From Sistotremastrum niveocremeum HHB9708 (taxonomy: Eukaryota; Basidiomycota; Agaricomycetes; Sistotremastrales; Sistotremastraceae), in the NCBI GenBank assembly GCA_001630475.1, contig KV419394.1, positions 558,001 to 622,000 of the forward strand: DNA of 64,000 nucleotides. Direction: 5' to 3'. Shown here in pieces: positions 35,479-48,838 of this stretch; positions within the stretch are counted from its first letter, which is position 1, and each line of letters opens with the position of its first letter. The position numbers and the translations under genes were made by a program. Under the pieces are notes generated by a model. The model searched no databases. It was not told the DNA's origin and saw only the letters and a program-made list of their open reading frames with translations.

Positions 35479-36962
35479 CTAATGAGGCTGAGGCTGATTC
35501 CATGATAGAAGAGTCATATCTCCGAGTCGGCCTAAATAGCCCGTTGAGTATGCGCCAAACAAAGGGAATATAAACGTACGGGGATTGATAACATGTCGAA
35601 CAATGCCTGCGAAGGCCAAGATGAGGAAGAGAGCAGATGCACCGATGTAAGCCCATCCTAGGAACGGGTTCTTTCCACCGATCCAAGAGACGGTCGAGAT
35701 AACCAAAGACTTAGTCCCACCATACGGCGTCACGGGGAAGTCTGCGATATCCTGATAAGTTTCCCTCAAAAACCTGCCGGTAGGGTTTACTCACTGAGCC
35801 AAATCGCGACCTGGTAAGTTCCTGCTTGCATAACTTCGTCATCATTTCTGCCGTACAGCTTGGTGAACGTGGGGAGACCAGCGGTTCGCATCCAGTTCTG
35901 GAAGTGTTCATCGTCCCTCAAAGCCGGAGGCGGGTTGTCTTCGGTGTAGTTGTTAGGGAATCGAGCGGCCCAGTTGGGAGGAGGAACAATGTCTGAGAGA
36001 TTATAGCCAGGGGTGTTCGTGTATTTCTTCGCTTCTCCCGGCCAAGCGATGTTTTTGGCAGTGAAGTTGTACGTCACATTTGCCGAGCCGGACTCGGACG
36101 GCAGGAGGACTGGGTTGAAAATGGTGTCTGTAGGACAAACGTTAATTCAACGTCCTCGCTGAGTCGAGTTACTTACCGTTGAAGAGCGAATTGGCGATCA
36201 GGCCACAGGGGTAGATTGCCTTGCCGTCGGGAGTAGAGTCCAAAGGTTTGCAGTCACTGTTATGCAGATCGTGTGGGCTGACGTATTTGCCCTTTAACTG
36301 GTCCGTGTCCAGACTCTGAACGTATCTTCGGTGATTTTGGAAGAAGTTGGTGAGCTTGTAGTATAGGAACACGGATGGTTGTAAGTCGGCAGGAATGCTG
36401 AATTTGAGGAAGCAGACGGAGTTAGACGACTGATTGCCACCCTCGAAGGTACTGTTGTCAAGGAACGCCCATTGAGGAGTAGGATCGATGGAGAGGTGGG
36501 AGTCTGCGGAGCGAAGCTTGTATTCGTAGTGGGGGAGGGCAGTAAAGTTAAGCTCGCTCTCGGAAGGTGATGATGGCTGAAGCTCGCAGTTGGTATAGTC
36601 TAATGTTATTTGGCTGACCTGACGAGCCTCGTTAGGAAATATGAAGATAAGACTGGAGGAGTTTAGTTACAAGACCACTGCCCCACACGAGCAGCCCGCC
36701 AATAGGAGCGAATAATAAGCCGATAATGAGGAGAGTTGGGAGGACGGTTTTGGGTGTCAAAATGGGTTGCCAGGCTTTGAGTCGCTGCTGTTTGAATGCA
36801 GTGTCTTCATGGACATCAGGTCTCATATATTTTGTGAACGGGTAGGCGGCACTCACTCGCTGGACGCTTCCACGCTCCCTTAGTTTTCCCATCGGTGCCC
36901 TGTTGAGTGGATTCGTCTGTTCTGTCCTGAGTGGACTGGTTCCGACGTCGAAAGAGAGCCAT
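35479..36962 (-). CDS. CDC50: CDC50/LEM3-family P4-ATPase beta subunit
   Basis: Non-catalytic partner of phospholipid flippases, needed for their exit from the ER and activity. The ATG at 36962 starts [18 protein letters not shown]. After intron 1 comes the diagnostic [20 protein letters not shown], then TM1 ([20 protein letters not shown]), a glycosylated ectodomain with [27 protein letters not shown] and [20 protein letters not shown], then [20 protein letters not shown] and TM2 ([20 protein letters not shown]). Four conserved Cys of the ectodomain are seen. One intron ends at either of two AGs 10 nt apart; only the second restores [11 protein letters not shown]. About 400 residues, complete. 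Confidence 0.95.
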
Positions 36963-37260
36963 TGGCGATGATGGGAAAGGAGAGAAAGATGCACACCGTG
37001 GCTGGCCGTTTTGTCAGTTGCGAGTTACACCGGCTGTGTCGGAGATAGCCGCTCGGAGCTCCGGATATATAAGTCAAGACTCATTACGCTTCCCATTACT
37101 GGCTCGACTCACGTACACCTTACTCAGCTCTGTATATATGTAACTAATTCGTGATACTAGTATGGAAAGACATGTCGACGTGGGTGGTTCGTAATAATAA
37201 AAAATGATGGATCGGATCGATTAGGGTGCCATAAAGACACGCAGATGTAAACACTGACGG

Positions 37261-40200
37261 CTATCTCTTTAAGGATTCGCCCAGCTGTTTCCGCACTCAG
37301 CATGGTCTTCTTGAACAACAAGATATGTCTTACATTAATACGCTGCTGGGCCAGCCAGCTCGAAGGCGCAGGTCGATGTTGTTGCCGCCCGGTCAGGTGT
37401 CCTCGTATTGTCTTCATGCCAAGATCTTGGATCACTCCCAACATGTGGAACTGCTCTCTCTGATAGCTCTTTTGCATCTCAGAATACTTTCGCTGTACTA
37501 CCGTAAGAGGCAGCTTATCCCACTGTATCAAAGTCACACACCTTCAACTGAGAAACTTCTTCTTGCAGAGCATTGATCTGGGCATTATACTGATCCACTA
37601 CCTCCTGTGATGCCACCTACAGGGATGTTGGTTGTCAAGTTATGGATGCTTTGAGATCAGACATACCGCCGATGATGATGACATCTTTGCCGCGGCATCG
37701 GCTTTGAACAACTGATCCTGATTTTTGATGAACTAGAATAACAGGTTGTCAGGGAGCAACTCGCAAAAGAGATGGATAATCCTTACGGCCTTTGCTTTGA
37801 CCAATCTCTCGGTAGCAGATTTATATTGTTCTTTCAGTTCCGTGATCATTTCCTGCTGGCTGTATAATCTTGCCTTGATGTCTTCTGGAAGGTCTCTCCC
37901 GGAAACCGAGGCTCGCAGATCACTATGGTCCTCTTGAGTTCGGCCTCTTTGCAGCGCATGCGTACTTACCTAAAGTCTCGTTCTCTCTCCAGCATCTTCT
38001 CCTTTTGTCCGATGCTTTCGCTTTGCAGATTGACCTTCTCCATCAACATCTTGTTGATCTGCTCCAACTGCATGCGATTTTTATCGTTGAGATCCTTGAC
38101 ACTGCTACGAAGCTTCGCCACTTCGGATTCGAGTCCTGCCTTATCCTCGCTAACAGACTCCCGTAATGTAGACAGGATCTCCAGTTGATCCTTATTGACT
38201 AGGTTCACTGAGGCGTCATCGATTAATACAATTCCAAAGAGAAGAACCATGAATTCCTACGATCGGATTTTGCAATTATGAGTTCCTGAGCTTGGGCGTC
38301 GAAAGTCACACTGAGGGCAGCGTGCTCTTTCCTCAAAGACTCCAACGCGTCAACTGTTTCGTTAAGTCGTTGTCGCAGAGCGATGGAGGTCTCGGAACTA
38401 GATAACGATCAGATTGAGCTACGTCGCTCAGACGCGTTAAAACGTACCCATCGCCTGATATCCGCCCACTTCGAATTTCGTCGATTTCATTCTGCAGCAC
38501 CAACTTTTCTCGATGCGTGGCCAAGTAATCCTGCTCGTATCGCGACTTCATCCGATTGGCATCATCAAGCAGGTTCTGAAGGACCAGCGTCCGACTGGCA
38601 TCAGCTTGATTCGTCTGTGCGGCCTCTAATTCTCTTTGTAGTCTTCGGATTTGCAACTTCAAGTCGGTGGTGGTAGTCCCCGTGATAGCATCGTCGAGTT
38701 CACTTCCCAGACCTTGTACTTTCGGATCGACTTCGACCTCACCGAATAATTCGGCTTCCGTCATCTCAGAATGGTTACCCAGCGTCCCGAGCTCGCCACT
38801 CTCGAGAACGGGTGTTTTCAAGGGACGCTGCGAGGTCAATTCCAACTCTCGCACTCTCTCCTGATAGAGCTCGAGAGCTTCACGATCCTTTTCCCGTTCT
38901 TCGGCAGCTATTCGCAACCGTGTGTTCGACTGCTCGAGCTCATATCTGAGAGTTTCTATCTCCTTGGCGCGTGCGGCGTGTTTGCCCTCGAGGTCAGCAA
39001 CCTGGCTTTTGTATGACTCAAGAAGGGGTTTATATGAGGACACCTTTCGGTAATCCTCCTCCAACGACGAATTTCTATTGACGAGGGATGCGTTTTGCTC
39101 CTCCAAACTCTACCCACGAAATTAGTAGATGAGATACAAGTGGCACCATACCATACCTTGACATGCCGTCGTAAGTCGGCAGATTCTTCAAGCTTTCGCT
39201 TGTACTTCTCCATTACATTTTCTGTTTTCTGGAGCTTATCTGCTGCATGTCGGTATCTGAAGCAAAATCAATTAATAACCACATGATTAGCATAGATAGT
39301 ACCAACTCGTCAACTTGATCTTTTAATTTGGCAACTTCAGCAGCCTTGCTCGACAATTCTTCTACCTATCTGGGCTCAGTCAGCTGCGCAGAGTCGCACA
39401 AGTCGACTCACCTTCCGGTTAAGATCAGTGATGGTTTTGGCACGTTTCTCAAGTTCCAGTTCTGCGACGCTGAGGCCGTCCTCGCTTTTCTGGCTTTCAA
39501 AGGAGTGCCGTGAGTCGACCAAGAATAGAGATAGAAACCACCACGTACATTTCACCACGCAGTCGATCTATCTCGGCTCTCATAGACGCGTCTGCTCTGT
39601 CGTTCCGCCGCTCATCAATATCCCGGGACTTCTCTCTCAGTTTAGCCATGATATCATCCCGTTCCGACGTCAAGTCATCCAAGTTAGCCTGCAAGGCTTG
39701 GTGCTCTTGCATCAATGCTTCGTAGGCTTTCTGAATGGTCTCTTTCTCCATGAAAGCGCGAGACCGTTGAGACTGGATCTCATAATAATGATCGTCACTA
39801 GAGCCAGATAAGCGGCTGCGGCTGTCACTACGAAGATGGGACTTACTCGGTCTTGATTGGATCTTGCGGACGCTCCTTGACGTCGGAGAACTTGGACAAG
39901 ACCTATCAGGCGTTGACTAAGTGGTGTGTCAGCGAGAGAGAGAGAGACCGTACCTGTTCTATCGCTTTCATGAGACAGTGTTGGTCGGTGTCGCCCAGCT
40001 TCTGTATTCGAGCAATGACTGACTCATTCTTGGGACTCTTGACAGCCGCAGCGATGGCGAGTCTACACAATGATAGCGTCTGCCCTAGGTCTTGCTCCCT
40101 AGCGATAGCTTGCAAGTCCGGGACGTCAAGTGCTCCGGTAGTACGGTTAAGCACTTCAGCGAAATATTGGATGAGCAATCGGTAGAGTTTCTTCAAGTTA

Positions 40201-40464
40201 GTCTGGCGTAAGACCCAATTATCCAATGGCCCCAGGGAAACTTTAGTAGCGGGTCGGAAGTATTCTTCGTCACTGCATGATTCCCAAATGAGTTCTATGG
40301 CGTATTATGTTTGGTGGCCAAACGCACACGACGGATAAGATTTCAAATAAGGCAAGTCCATCGCTGAGGTCCGAAATATTAGACAGTGGTCTGGAGAGTT
40401 CGAATGAGTTAAGAAAGTGCAGAAAGGCCTCAGCCTCTTGTGGCTCGTCCTGGACGAATGCCAT
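37261..40464 (-). CDS. Hook-family dynein/endosome adaptor
   Basis: Links dynein to early endosomes as part of an FTS-Hook-FHIP-type complex (HookA in Aspergillus). The ATG at 40464 gives MAFVQDEPQEAEAFLHFLNS, then FELSRPLSNISDLSDGLALF, the N-terminal HOOK domain that contacts dynein light intermediate chain, continued by LGPLDNWVLRQTNLKKLYRL and TTGALDVPDLQAIAREQDLG. The rest (39700-37400) is nearly unbroken coiled coil over many exons. The C-terminal block HMLGVIQDLGMKTIRGHL plus SSWLAQQR fits fungal Hook C-termini that bind the partner proteins. A last intron joins QQRIN to LGESLKR and the stop at 37261; without it the frame runs on to 37157. Roughly 800 residues. Confidence 0.9.
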
Positions 40465-40710
40465 GACGAGACTCAAGCGCGTTGCCCTATACACACGCCT
40501 AAACAACGCGTGAGGGGAAGCAATAATTTCAGGGCGCTTCTTATCTCTCTACAAGAATTCTATTTGTCTTTCTCTCATGCACAGATATTATAGGCAGATA
40601 GTAGTGAAGTTCGTCATATTGTAAACGTGAGGGAATATCGAATAGACAAGAAAGTCGTAATGCACCCAAGATGCTCTAGTAGTAAATAAATGGTATTTAC
40701 GAGCCTCATC

Positions 40711-41590
40711 TTACATGAGGACGACCATTGCAGAGAAGACTGCGATCAATCCTGATGCGGCACCTGCAACCAAATTCATGGCGCCAGATGAGCTGGAACT
40801 TGAGCTTGAGCCGGTGGGGATGGGACCAGCACTTGCGGTAGCAGTGGCGCCCAGGCCGACGAGTCCACCAGTGGCAGAGTCGAGAGGGAAGTTAGCACCT
40901 TCGGCGCTGGCTGCGGCCAAGAAGGCAGAGAAGGTGTTGGTTCCGTTGGTGGGCGCATTGATAGCACCAACCATGCCGGAGCCACAGTGACTGGGAGGAC
41001 CGAACTGCTTGCAGTGGAACCAGATGGGTTCTAGAAAAAGGTTTAGTATTGCTACAAACAAGGAGAAAAAGAGCATCGTACGCGAAGCGTTGGTGATGAC
41101 GATAGAGAACTCGGAGCCGGAGGTCAGTCCGCTGTCGAATCCAACCTGAGCAGTGGAGGTGTTGTTCTCGTTGAGGAGATTACAAGGCGAAGCAAAGTTG
41201 GACTGAGTGACGGAATGGGTAATAGGACCCGGGCTAAATAAAACATTAGGCCAGGAAGGTAGCTCATATCAAGAGAAACATACGGGAAGACGAAAGTGAT
41301 CGTGTCATTCTCGTTAGCAGTGATGCTCTGAGGGGTAAAGGTGAAGTTTCCTCCGGGGAAAACTTGGATCTGATCCCAATTGAGTAATCCAAAGAATGGG
41401 AGATGTCATATTGACTCACAATCTGCTGGTTGGCCAGAGAAGGAGTGGGCACAGGGGCCGACGAGGTGGTGGCGGGAGTGCTTCCTCCAGAAGAAGAGTC
41501 TGAAGGGCCGCTGGGGGGCGCGTAGCCGTACTGAGGAGAAGCCGCGACAAAGGCGGGAAGGAGAAGAGCGGAGGCTACGGCGAAGCGCAT
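40711..41590 (-). CDS. Secreted cupredoxin-like protein with GPI signal
   Basis: Signal peptide MRFAVASALLLPAFVAA, a Ser/Thr/Pro-rich segment, then a cupredoxin fold: VFPGGNFTFTPQSITANEND, PGPITHSVTQSNFASPC and IWFHCKQFGPPSHCGSGMVG. The likely copper ligands His (THSV), Cys (FHC), His (SHC) and Met (GMV) are all present, as in type I blue copper sites. The C-terminus is Ser-rich followed by a hydrophobic tail (LIAVFSAMVVLM), a GPI attachment signal. Proteins of this type are common in Agaricomycete cell walls and are called serine-rich or phytocyanin-like; no reaction is established. Four exons, about 235 residues. Confidence 0.88.
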
Positions 41591-42700
41591 TTTAGTTGAT
41601 GTGAGGAGAGGGGGGATGGCCGGTGGGTTTCTCGAGGATGGACGAGGGAACTGGCTTGAAGGACGGAGAGCCAGGTATATATCTACTCCATGGAACTGAG
41701 ACGGGCAATAAGGGGGCTAGCACTGCTGCGGATAGGTTCATTCTGTGGGTTCAATGAAACGATGCCGGAAACGAAAATTTCACACGTCCGGTGAACATGC
41801 GGTTTCGCGTGCGAGGACAACACGAAACAATCAAGAAGAAAGGCAACCACTGGTTATTTCGGAAGACCGTGGGTGCATCATTGTCAAACGGAACAGCTCC
41901 AGAAATCCGCAGGCGAAATCAGCTTGTTTTCAAAGCGCACAGAAGAGGCGTGAGACTGGCAACGATACCACCGACAGTAGAAGCCAGACGGCGTGAGAAG
42001 CAGAGCTGATAACGCCTTTGCTCAGATTTACGACCAGGTTTCCGGGCTGTCACTGCTATTGAAACCGGTTCCCAACATCATACGCCAGATTATGTTGTTG
42101 AACCGATGTGTGCTTGTGAGTTGGCTGCAGGCTGCAGTTGGGTTGGAAAGACGGTCGGACTTTGAAACTGAACCGCGTTCCCATCCTGCTGCGCCATTAT
42201 TATTCTCACAAGGCTTTATCTCCAACGAAGCATAATAATTCGACAGCAAACATGTGAGCCGCCGTCGTTGACTCCCTGTCGGCATCGCGTATACGTTCTC
42301 TAGCGCGCGGCAATCCTGTCATTAATCTCTGAATTTCCGGGTATCAGAGGCCCAGAGGTCATCGTGTTGGCTGCACTGGTCGACTTCTTCCCATGGCTCA
42401 CCGTTTCCGTTGCTGCGGAAGTGGTACACTACCTTTGTGCGCCATTTTTGGGCCGTAGTAACCGGATCGGTCATCAAGCAGCCCACTTGCTCACGGTAGC
42501 TCAGCTCCTCTAGACCGCAAATGACCATGCCGATGCTCTACACGTCGGTGTGCCTAGCTGCGCATATTCTTATGCACACATCTCATCTTCTCGTGCGAGA
42601 TCTGTTGTATTCCGAACCTGTCAATGACGAAATGAATGGCTAGACAGGCCATCTAACGAGTCAAATGATGGATGTCTCCTTCCTCTTGGCCTGTGTCCCC
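41591..42700. other. 1.1-kb region without a recognised gene
   Basis: Holds the cupredoxin promoter and the HID1 trailer. Several 60-85 codon frames exist on both strands (for example 42322-42528 minus and 41745-41996 plus) but none shows a domain or joins through good splice sites. No repeats at the ends were found. Confidence 0.45.
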
Positions 42701-45700
42701 CTATCGTGTACCTCGTGCCCGGTTATTGGGGCCAGTCTCCGGAGATCCACCCCCTCTGCCCAGTAATCCACCCAGCCCACCGACCACCGTGGACATTGCC
42801 TCACTAACATGTCGTGTTGGCGGCGATGGTGTATGCTTGACATGAAAAAGCCGGACATTTGTTGTGTTCCATATTCCTAGAGGGCTTATTCCGCGCATGT
42901 AGATCTCCCCCCAGATCAATGACGAAAGCCACACAAGCGAAGCGTCGGACCACTGCAGATCAAACCAAAACCATGGGTATCGGGCCTTCCAACAGGAACA
43001 TGAGATGACTTACGACGAAGCGCCTTGGGTTCAGAGATGGAGCTGGTTCAAGAACACCGATTAAATTTGCGGAACGCAGGAAGTCCAGCGCAGCAGTTGT
43101 GGCTTTTGCTTTACTGACCGACGCTTGTAATCTGTGGATCTTGGGCTTTAGTTCGGCGATAGTGAGCATTATAGTGTCCAGGGGCAAGCCTTGTTGCCAA
43201 GACGTAACCTGAGGTGTATTAGCTTAAGCATAATGAGATGGACCCGTTGATTTGAATGTGCGTACCCATTCTTGGGTAGGAACAAAGCCGTTCCGTCCAA
43301 CCCCAGCAGCCGCTAGCCGTTCCAGGCTACCCGTAATGTCTCCCGACATCGATCTCTGTCGCATCTTCCCCCTCGCCTTCTCAGACATCCCATTAACAGG
43401 TCCAGACAACACAGGATTCTCCGCAGCAGGAGAAGCCAATATCTGCACAGGTGGCGACCCCGGAGTAGCTTCTTCGTTCTGGGAGTCGATGTTCTCTGGC
43501 AACGTATCGTGTGATTCTCTTGCAGTACGTCCCCTGGGCAAAGACTCCATAGATTCGCTTTGGGAAGGTAGCTCGACACCTTCACTTTCGAGAAGCCGTG
43601 CTTTCTCCGCAGAAGCCTCCATGGGTGCCTTGGTCTTGCCTTTCTGTTCCGCATCGTCCCTCCGTTGTTCTGTTTTTAGCTGTATTCTTCGTATCTCCCG
43701 TAGACCACGGGCCAAAGTAAAGGTCCCCAGGTCTTCGAATACTTGATGAGACCTAAGTATGCCGTAGATGACGTTTGGATTTTCGGCCAAATGGTGTTGG
43801 ATGATAGCATTGAAAATCTCCAACCTGTGATATAAAGACCGTCATTTACCGCAAGCCGACAAGAGGCATACACCTACAAGAAGTATAGCAAACGAGGATG
43901 ACCCTCATCTGCTAAAAGGAATGCGGGTGCCGAGAAAGCACGAGCAAGTTGGACTAAACGGGTAGCGGAGTTCACCGTCAGATCTTTCAGGTATGGTGCG
44001 ACATTCGAGAGGGCGATGATAAGAGCAGGATACAATGAGTTCAATTGCCCAGATGTAGTTGCAACGACGGAATAAACGGCCTAAAGGGGAGCATTAGACG
44101 CGCTCAAAGTGAGTTTAAGGCGTGAACTCACATTGATCATGAAATCTCCCGTGGTGCCTGTGACCGTCCACTTGGGAGGGATTTGAATTCTCACCGGGAG
44201 AAGAAGTTTGTTGGCAAACCCGGATTCGCCCGATAGACTCTGAATCATGTAAGATAGGGCTCGAGTCAAGCCATGGTTACCTATTGAGCAGAATGTAAGA
44301 ATTACACTCTATGTATCTATCTACTGAACTTACGCGGTTTGTCTTTGCAGTCCAGACTGAAGCACATCAGATAAGCAAGCACATCAGCGCTCTTATCAGA
44401 TTGTAATAGATGTGCACGGAATTTCTAAAATGAGAGTTAGTTATTTATGAGGTTCATTGAGCATGTACGAACTTTGTTGAGCTCCAGTATTTTCCAAAAG
44501 AATACAACTGTAGTATGCTTCAGCCCTATCTATTCATTCTGACGTGGAAAAGAGCCCACTAGTTTCAAGAAGGTATGGTACAGGTTTCCTTGATCCTGGT
44601 AAAAGTAGATTAATGGCAGTCAGCTGCTGAGCAAATATTCCCAAGAGCCCGTCAATGATGAAGTCGAAATCAGCTGTTCGATGCTAAAGAAGGGTGAGAC
44701 CAAGAAAGAGGGACATTGGGTCACTCACAAGTTTAGCTAGAAAATACCGAAAGGCATTGGTTTTTGCTGTAGGGGATTTTTCTCCGTTCCCGATTTCGAC
44801 GTCGTGGGAGCCGTTACTTTGGTAATCCAGGACGACACACAGTACTTGTAGGGATAGGCCCACTAGAGTAGCTCTTGTATCCTCGGTTTTCCATACAAGA
44901 TGATTGTAGGGTATAGCGAAGCCAGGCTTCGCACTATTCATAGCGGTGTTGAGCAACGAACACAACAAAGTCAAGACGTGTCGTCGAGGTGTTTTTTGGA
45001 CCAGATAAGCAGTGCATGGTGCTCCTACGGACAGGAGTGAGGTAGGTGGAAGATATATGCTGCGTGAAAGAAGGACAAGCAGGAGCCGTAGGACCTCTGC
45101 CCGATTGATATCAATGGCTTGCGACGTCCCAGGGTCCGTCGTGGAACCGACACCGTGTTCCCTTTACATAGCTGTCAGATTGTTCACTCTCCTGTAAGAG
45201 ACGAAACTGACCAGATCACGTAATTGATTTTATAATGATCTACCTGAATCTTCTGAGGTAGCGTGAAGCCACAACAGAAAAGCAGGTCGATGATGCAGTT
45301 AAATAAGCGTTCCGCTAAAGGTGGCTTTGTCTTTGCTGAAGGAGTGGATGGCTCTGGTCTGGAATCAGCGTCCTCATCCTCGTCGTCGATGACGAACTGC
45401 GCCTCAGCGACGTTATCTTCTCTGACCGAAGCGGAAGCGTCCACTTCTCTCTTCCACATGATCTCCAATTCCAAATCAATGGTGTCAAGCTCGAATATGA
45501 CAGGAAAGATCCTGGATAGAATCCTGACACAGTTGAGGACTTCTTTTGTGGTATTGCGAGATGATGAGCCCATGAAGGATCCCACCACGGATTGGTTTGG
45601 GACATTCGGGAAGGTATGATCAGAGACAAGGGTGAAGAGCCTGGATGAGATGACTTTAACGAGTGTCGAGACGTTCTCGGGAGCTTGCAAAAGAGCGAGT

Positions 45701-45954
45701 CGAATATCTTGCGGTGTAATGAGGGAGAACACATCAGAGGGTGTATCGAAAAGGGTTGTGAACTGATCCCAGTAAGGGTCGTCTGGGGAAATATGTGGAC
45801 TGTCTGCAAGCTTTGATATGCCTGATGGTTGGGTTCGGAACGACAGCTTTGCATCGTCGCCCAAGAGACCAAACGGCGACGACAATTTCTGTGGGATTTT
45901 AGGGAGAGCGAACATCAGAGCAAGAAGTAAGGCACGCAGCAACACCGCTACCAT
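42701..45954 (-). CDS. HID1-family Golgi protein
   Basis: Homologue of HID-1 (Ftp105 in fission yeast), a peripheral Golgi protein needed for secretory-granule and Golgi sorting. Blocks: KLSFRTQPSGISKLADS, DPYWDQFTTLFDTPSDVFSL, EVLNCVRILSRIFPVIFE, ERLFNCIIDLLFCCGFTLPQ, GFVPTQEWV and, after a final intron, WSDASLVWLSSLIWGEIYMR with GIWNTTNVRLFHVKHT. These follow the family from N- to C-terminus. Start is either the ATG at 45954 (adds a hydrophobic MVAVLLRALLLALM) or 45915 (MFALPKIPQKLSSPFG). The usual family N-terminus is a short MG-type start, so 45915 or a missed exon may be right. Roughly 870 residues, about a dozen exons. Confidence 0.9.
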
Positions 45955-46123
45955 CACTCAGCCAACTGCATTCGCTCGCCTCTTGCTACTTCCTCATCAC
46001 ATATGCAGATCTCCATGCTATACAGACTCTTGCAATGACACTTTATTTTATTCATATTATCCAGAGAATTAAATATGGGACCAAATCGCTTGTTTGAAAC
46101 TCCGACTCTCTTCCGTCTTCATC
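45955..46123. promoter_or_regulatory. Bidirectional promoter, HID1 / SF3A1
   Basis: 169 bp between the outermost ATGs, with an AT-rich patch (about 46040-46080) in the middle. Shared promoter inferred from spacing. Confidence 0.45.
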
Positions 46124-48695
46124 ATGGCTGCCGTCGAGACGAACGGCCATGCCAATGGCCACACAACTGAAATGGACGTGGTTGTTCAAGATCACTCGAA
46201 GTTTGCCAGTAGTGGTATCATTCTCCCCCCTCCCGCCATAAAAGGTGCGTTGACTGTGACCATTTCCTGTTTGCATGCTGACTCCTTTGGACAGCCGTCA
46301 TCGACAGGACAGCATCTGCCATTATGCGTAATGCCAACCCAGTTCTTTTTGAAGAAAAAATTCGCGAGAATCAGCGACAGGATCCTAAATTTTCCTTCCT
46401 CAATTCTGCCGATCCCTACAATGCCTATTATCGCGACCGTATGGAGAGATTGGAAAGAGGCGATATTGCTGAGGCAGAGGTCGCTGCAGCAGCAGCCAAG
46501 GAAGGAGAAGTGGACGCAGGACGAACAGAGGCGGTAACGAAGCAAGGCATGCCGGGTAGACCGCCTCCACCGTCTGAATTCATTCTTGATCTACCAAACA
46601 TCAATGCGCTTGACTTGTATGTCTCTTTCAGATTATATCCAAACAAAGTAAACTTATCCTCTTCCTCTTAGGGATATCATGAAGCTCACGGCCTTGTTTA
46701 CAGCTCGCCGTGGTCGCTCTTTTCTTGCCGCTCTCTCTGTTCGTGAAGGTCGCAACTTTCAATTCGAATTTCTCAGGCCCACCCACTCTCTTTTTGGCTA
46801 CTTCAATCTACTCGTCGAGCAATACAAGCAGGTCATCAATCCCCGTAAAGACTTATTGAACTCCGTCGCAGAGCATGCAGAGCCCAAAGGTAAATGGGCA
46901 TTGTTAGACAAGGTTCGCGAATACGCCGAATGGGAGCGCACGAAGAAGGAGCGAGAAAAGAAGCGCGAGGATGAAAAGGAACTGGAACGTCGTGCGTTCG
47001 CAGAGATCGACTGGCATGACTATGCTATTGTCCAGACCATCGAATTCACCCAGGCGGACGCGTCAGCAGAATTGCCTGCTCCTATGAGCATCGCTGAAGT
47101 GGAGAGCATGACCCTGGCTCAGAAACAAATGGCTGCGATGATCATGGAGGATGCTGGAGAGGATGTGGAGGCACTGCGTGTTAAGCAAGCAGCCGCGGAC
47201 GCAGAGGCTTCCAAAGCTGCCCGAGTCGACGTCGACATGGACGACGAGGATGCCGAAGCGAGGGAAAGAAGACGGCGAGATGAGGAGGAAAGGGAACGAG
47301 AACTGGAGCGTGCTCGGGCGGTGCAAGCAACATCTTTGGATGCGGGCGGGCCTATGAAGATCAGGACAGATTATGTTCCAAAGAGTGCGTGTTTCCTGCT
47401 TATTTGTGAGATGGCAGATCTTAACTTATGATCTAGTTGGTGCGAAGGCTGGCAAGAGCGCAATGACCACATGCACTGTATGTGGCCAACAGATCCCAGT
47501 GGACGAAATCGACGAGCACATGCGTATCGAGTTGTTGGACCCTCGATGGAAGTCTCAACGAGATGTCTTGGAGGCTCGGCGAGCACAAGCTTCGGAATTG
47601 CAAGGGGGCGCAAACATTGTCACCTCACTCAAAAATCTTGCTCGGGCTCGTGTGGATATTTTCGGCGACGAGCAAGACGAAGATAAGCGCAGGAAGGAGG
47701 AAGAGGAAGAACGGGAGAAAAGGAGAGAGCGGGAGAAAGTCGTCTGGGATGGTCACACTGCCACAAAGGCGGGCACGATGGATCGCTTCCAGTCGAATGT
47801 CAATTTCGACGAACAAATCAAAGCCATCCATCGCGCTAAGGGTGTTGGGGCGTACGTATCTCATTCTATTTGTGCATATTCGTATATTGACATAGATTTC
47901 AGTGTCGACGAGTCAGCCATCGGACCCGGTATTGGGCCAGCGATGGTCCCACCCCCGATTACCAGTCTCCCCCCGCCACCCGCTTCTCTCCCTGCACCCC
48001 CCACCTCATTACCAGGGGCAACCATTTCTTCAGGACCTCAACCATCCGCTATGCCGTCTGGCTACCCTGGCCAGACACCTGTCAGCCTGCCTCCCTTGCA
48101 TTATCAAGGCCTGAATGCGCCACAACCCTTCGGCTATCAACCACCGCCACCTGGTATGGGTATGCCTATGATGCACCCATCGCGCATGGCGGCTCTCGGA
48201 GGTCCTCCAGGACCCTCTTTACCTGTTGCCGGTGTGGTTAGAAGCGCTGACGAGATGACGGGGGCCGAGGATGACCCTGTTACATTGGCAAAGAGGCAGA
48301 GAGTTGAGAAGCTTCCAGGTGGTCATCTGTACCCCGAACAAAATTGGATCGACATGCACCCGGTATGTTTTCCCGATGTTCCCGTGCGATCATTTTCTCA
48401 TTCATTTCATCTCTAGCATCCCATTCACCTTCAGGTACAACTCCCTACTGACACAGTCAAACCCGAATGGAAGTTGGACGGCAAGATCGTCGACATTGCC
48501 GATCTTCATATCACCACCCTTGTCTCAACGCTGCGTGATCGCATTACGAAGCAACTAGACAGCACCGTTCCTCCTGGCAGGATGCGACTGGCGTATGCGG
48601 GCAAAGAGTTGCGAAACGCGAGCACCCTGGCCAGCTATAACCTAGATCATGGCGACTTGATATCACTGACGATAAGAGAACCCAAGAAGAAGTAG
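46124..48695 (+). CDS. SF3A1: Splicing factor 3A subunit 1 (PRP21)
   Basis: U2 snRNP subunit needed for branch-site recognition. The ATG at 46124 gives MAAVETNGHANGHTTEMDVV. SURP1 spans AVIDRTASAIMRNANPVLFE to DPYNAYYRDR. SURP2 spans IMKLTALFTARRGRSFLAAL to FGYFNLLVEQYKQV. The middle has the charged KKEREKKREDEKELERRAFA segment and a CTVCGQQIPVDEIDEHMRIE block, typical of the SF3A1 central domain. A Pro-rich region (47930-48230) precedes the C-terminal ubiquitin-like domain (about 48430-48695) with LRDRITKQLDSTVPPGRMRL, ending IREPKKK. Five introns, about 765 residues, complete. Confidence 0.95.
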
Positions 48696-48838
48696 CCTTG
48701 ATCGATGTATCTTCATATTATTATATCAGCGTAGCATATGAAAACAGTCTTGTAATCTGCCAGGACCAGCTGAAGCAGAAAGAACTAGAAACCTCTCGGA
48801 TTCACTCTGTGCGTTATCTGCAAAGAATGCATATGTGA

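Noticed and set aside
43252-43746. 164-codon plus-strand frame inside HID1
   Set aside because: Opposite strand of a conserved exon; shadow of the real gene.
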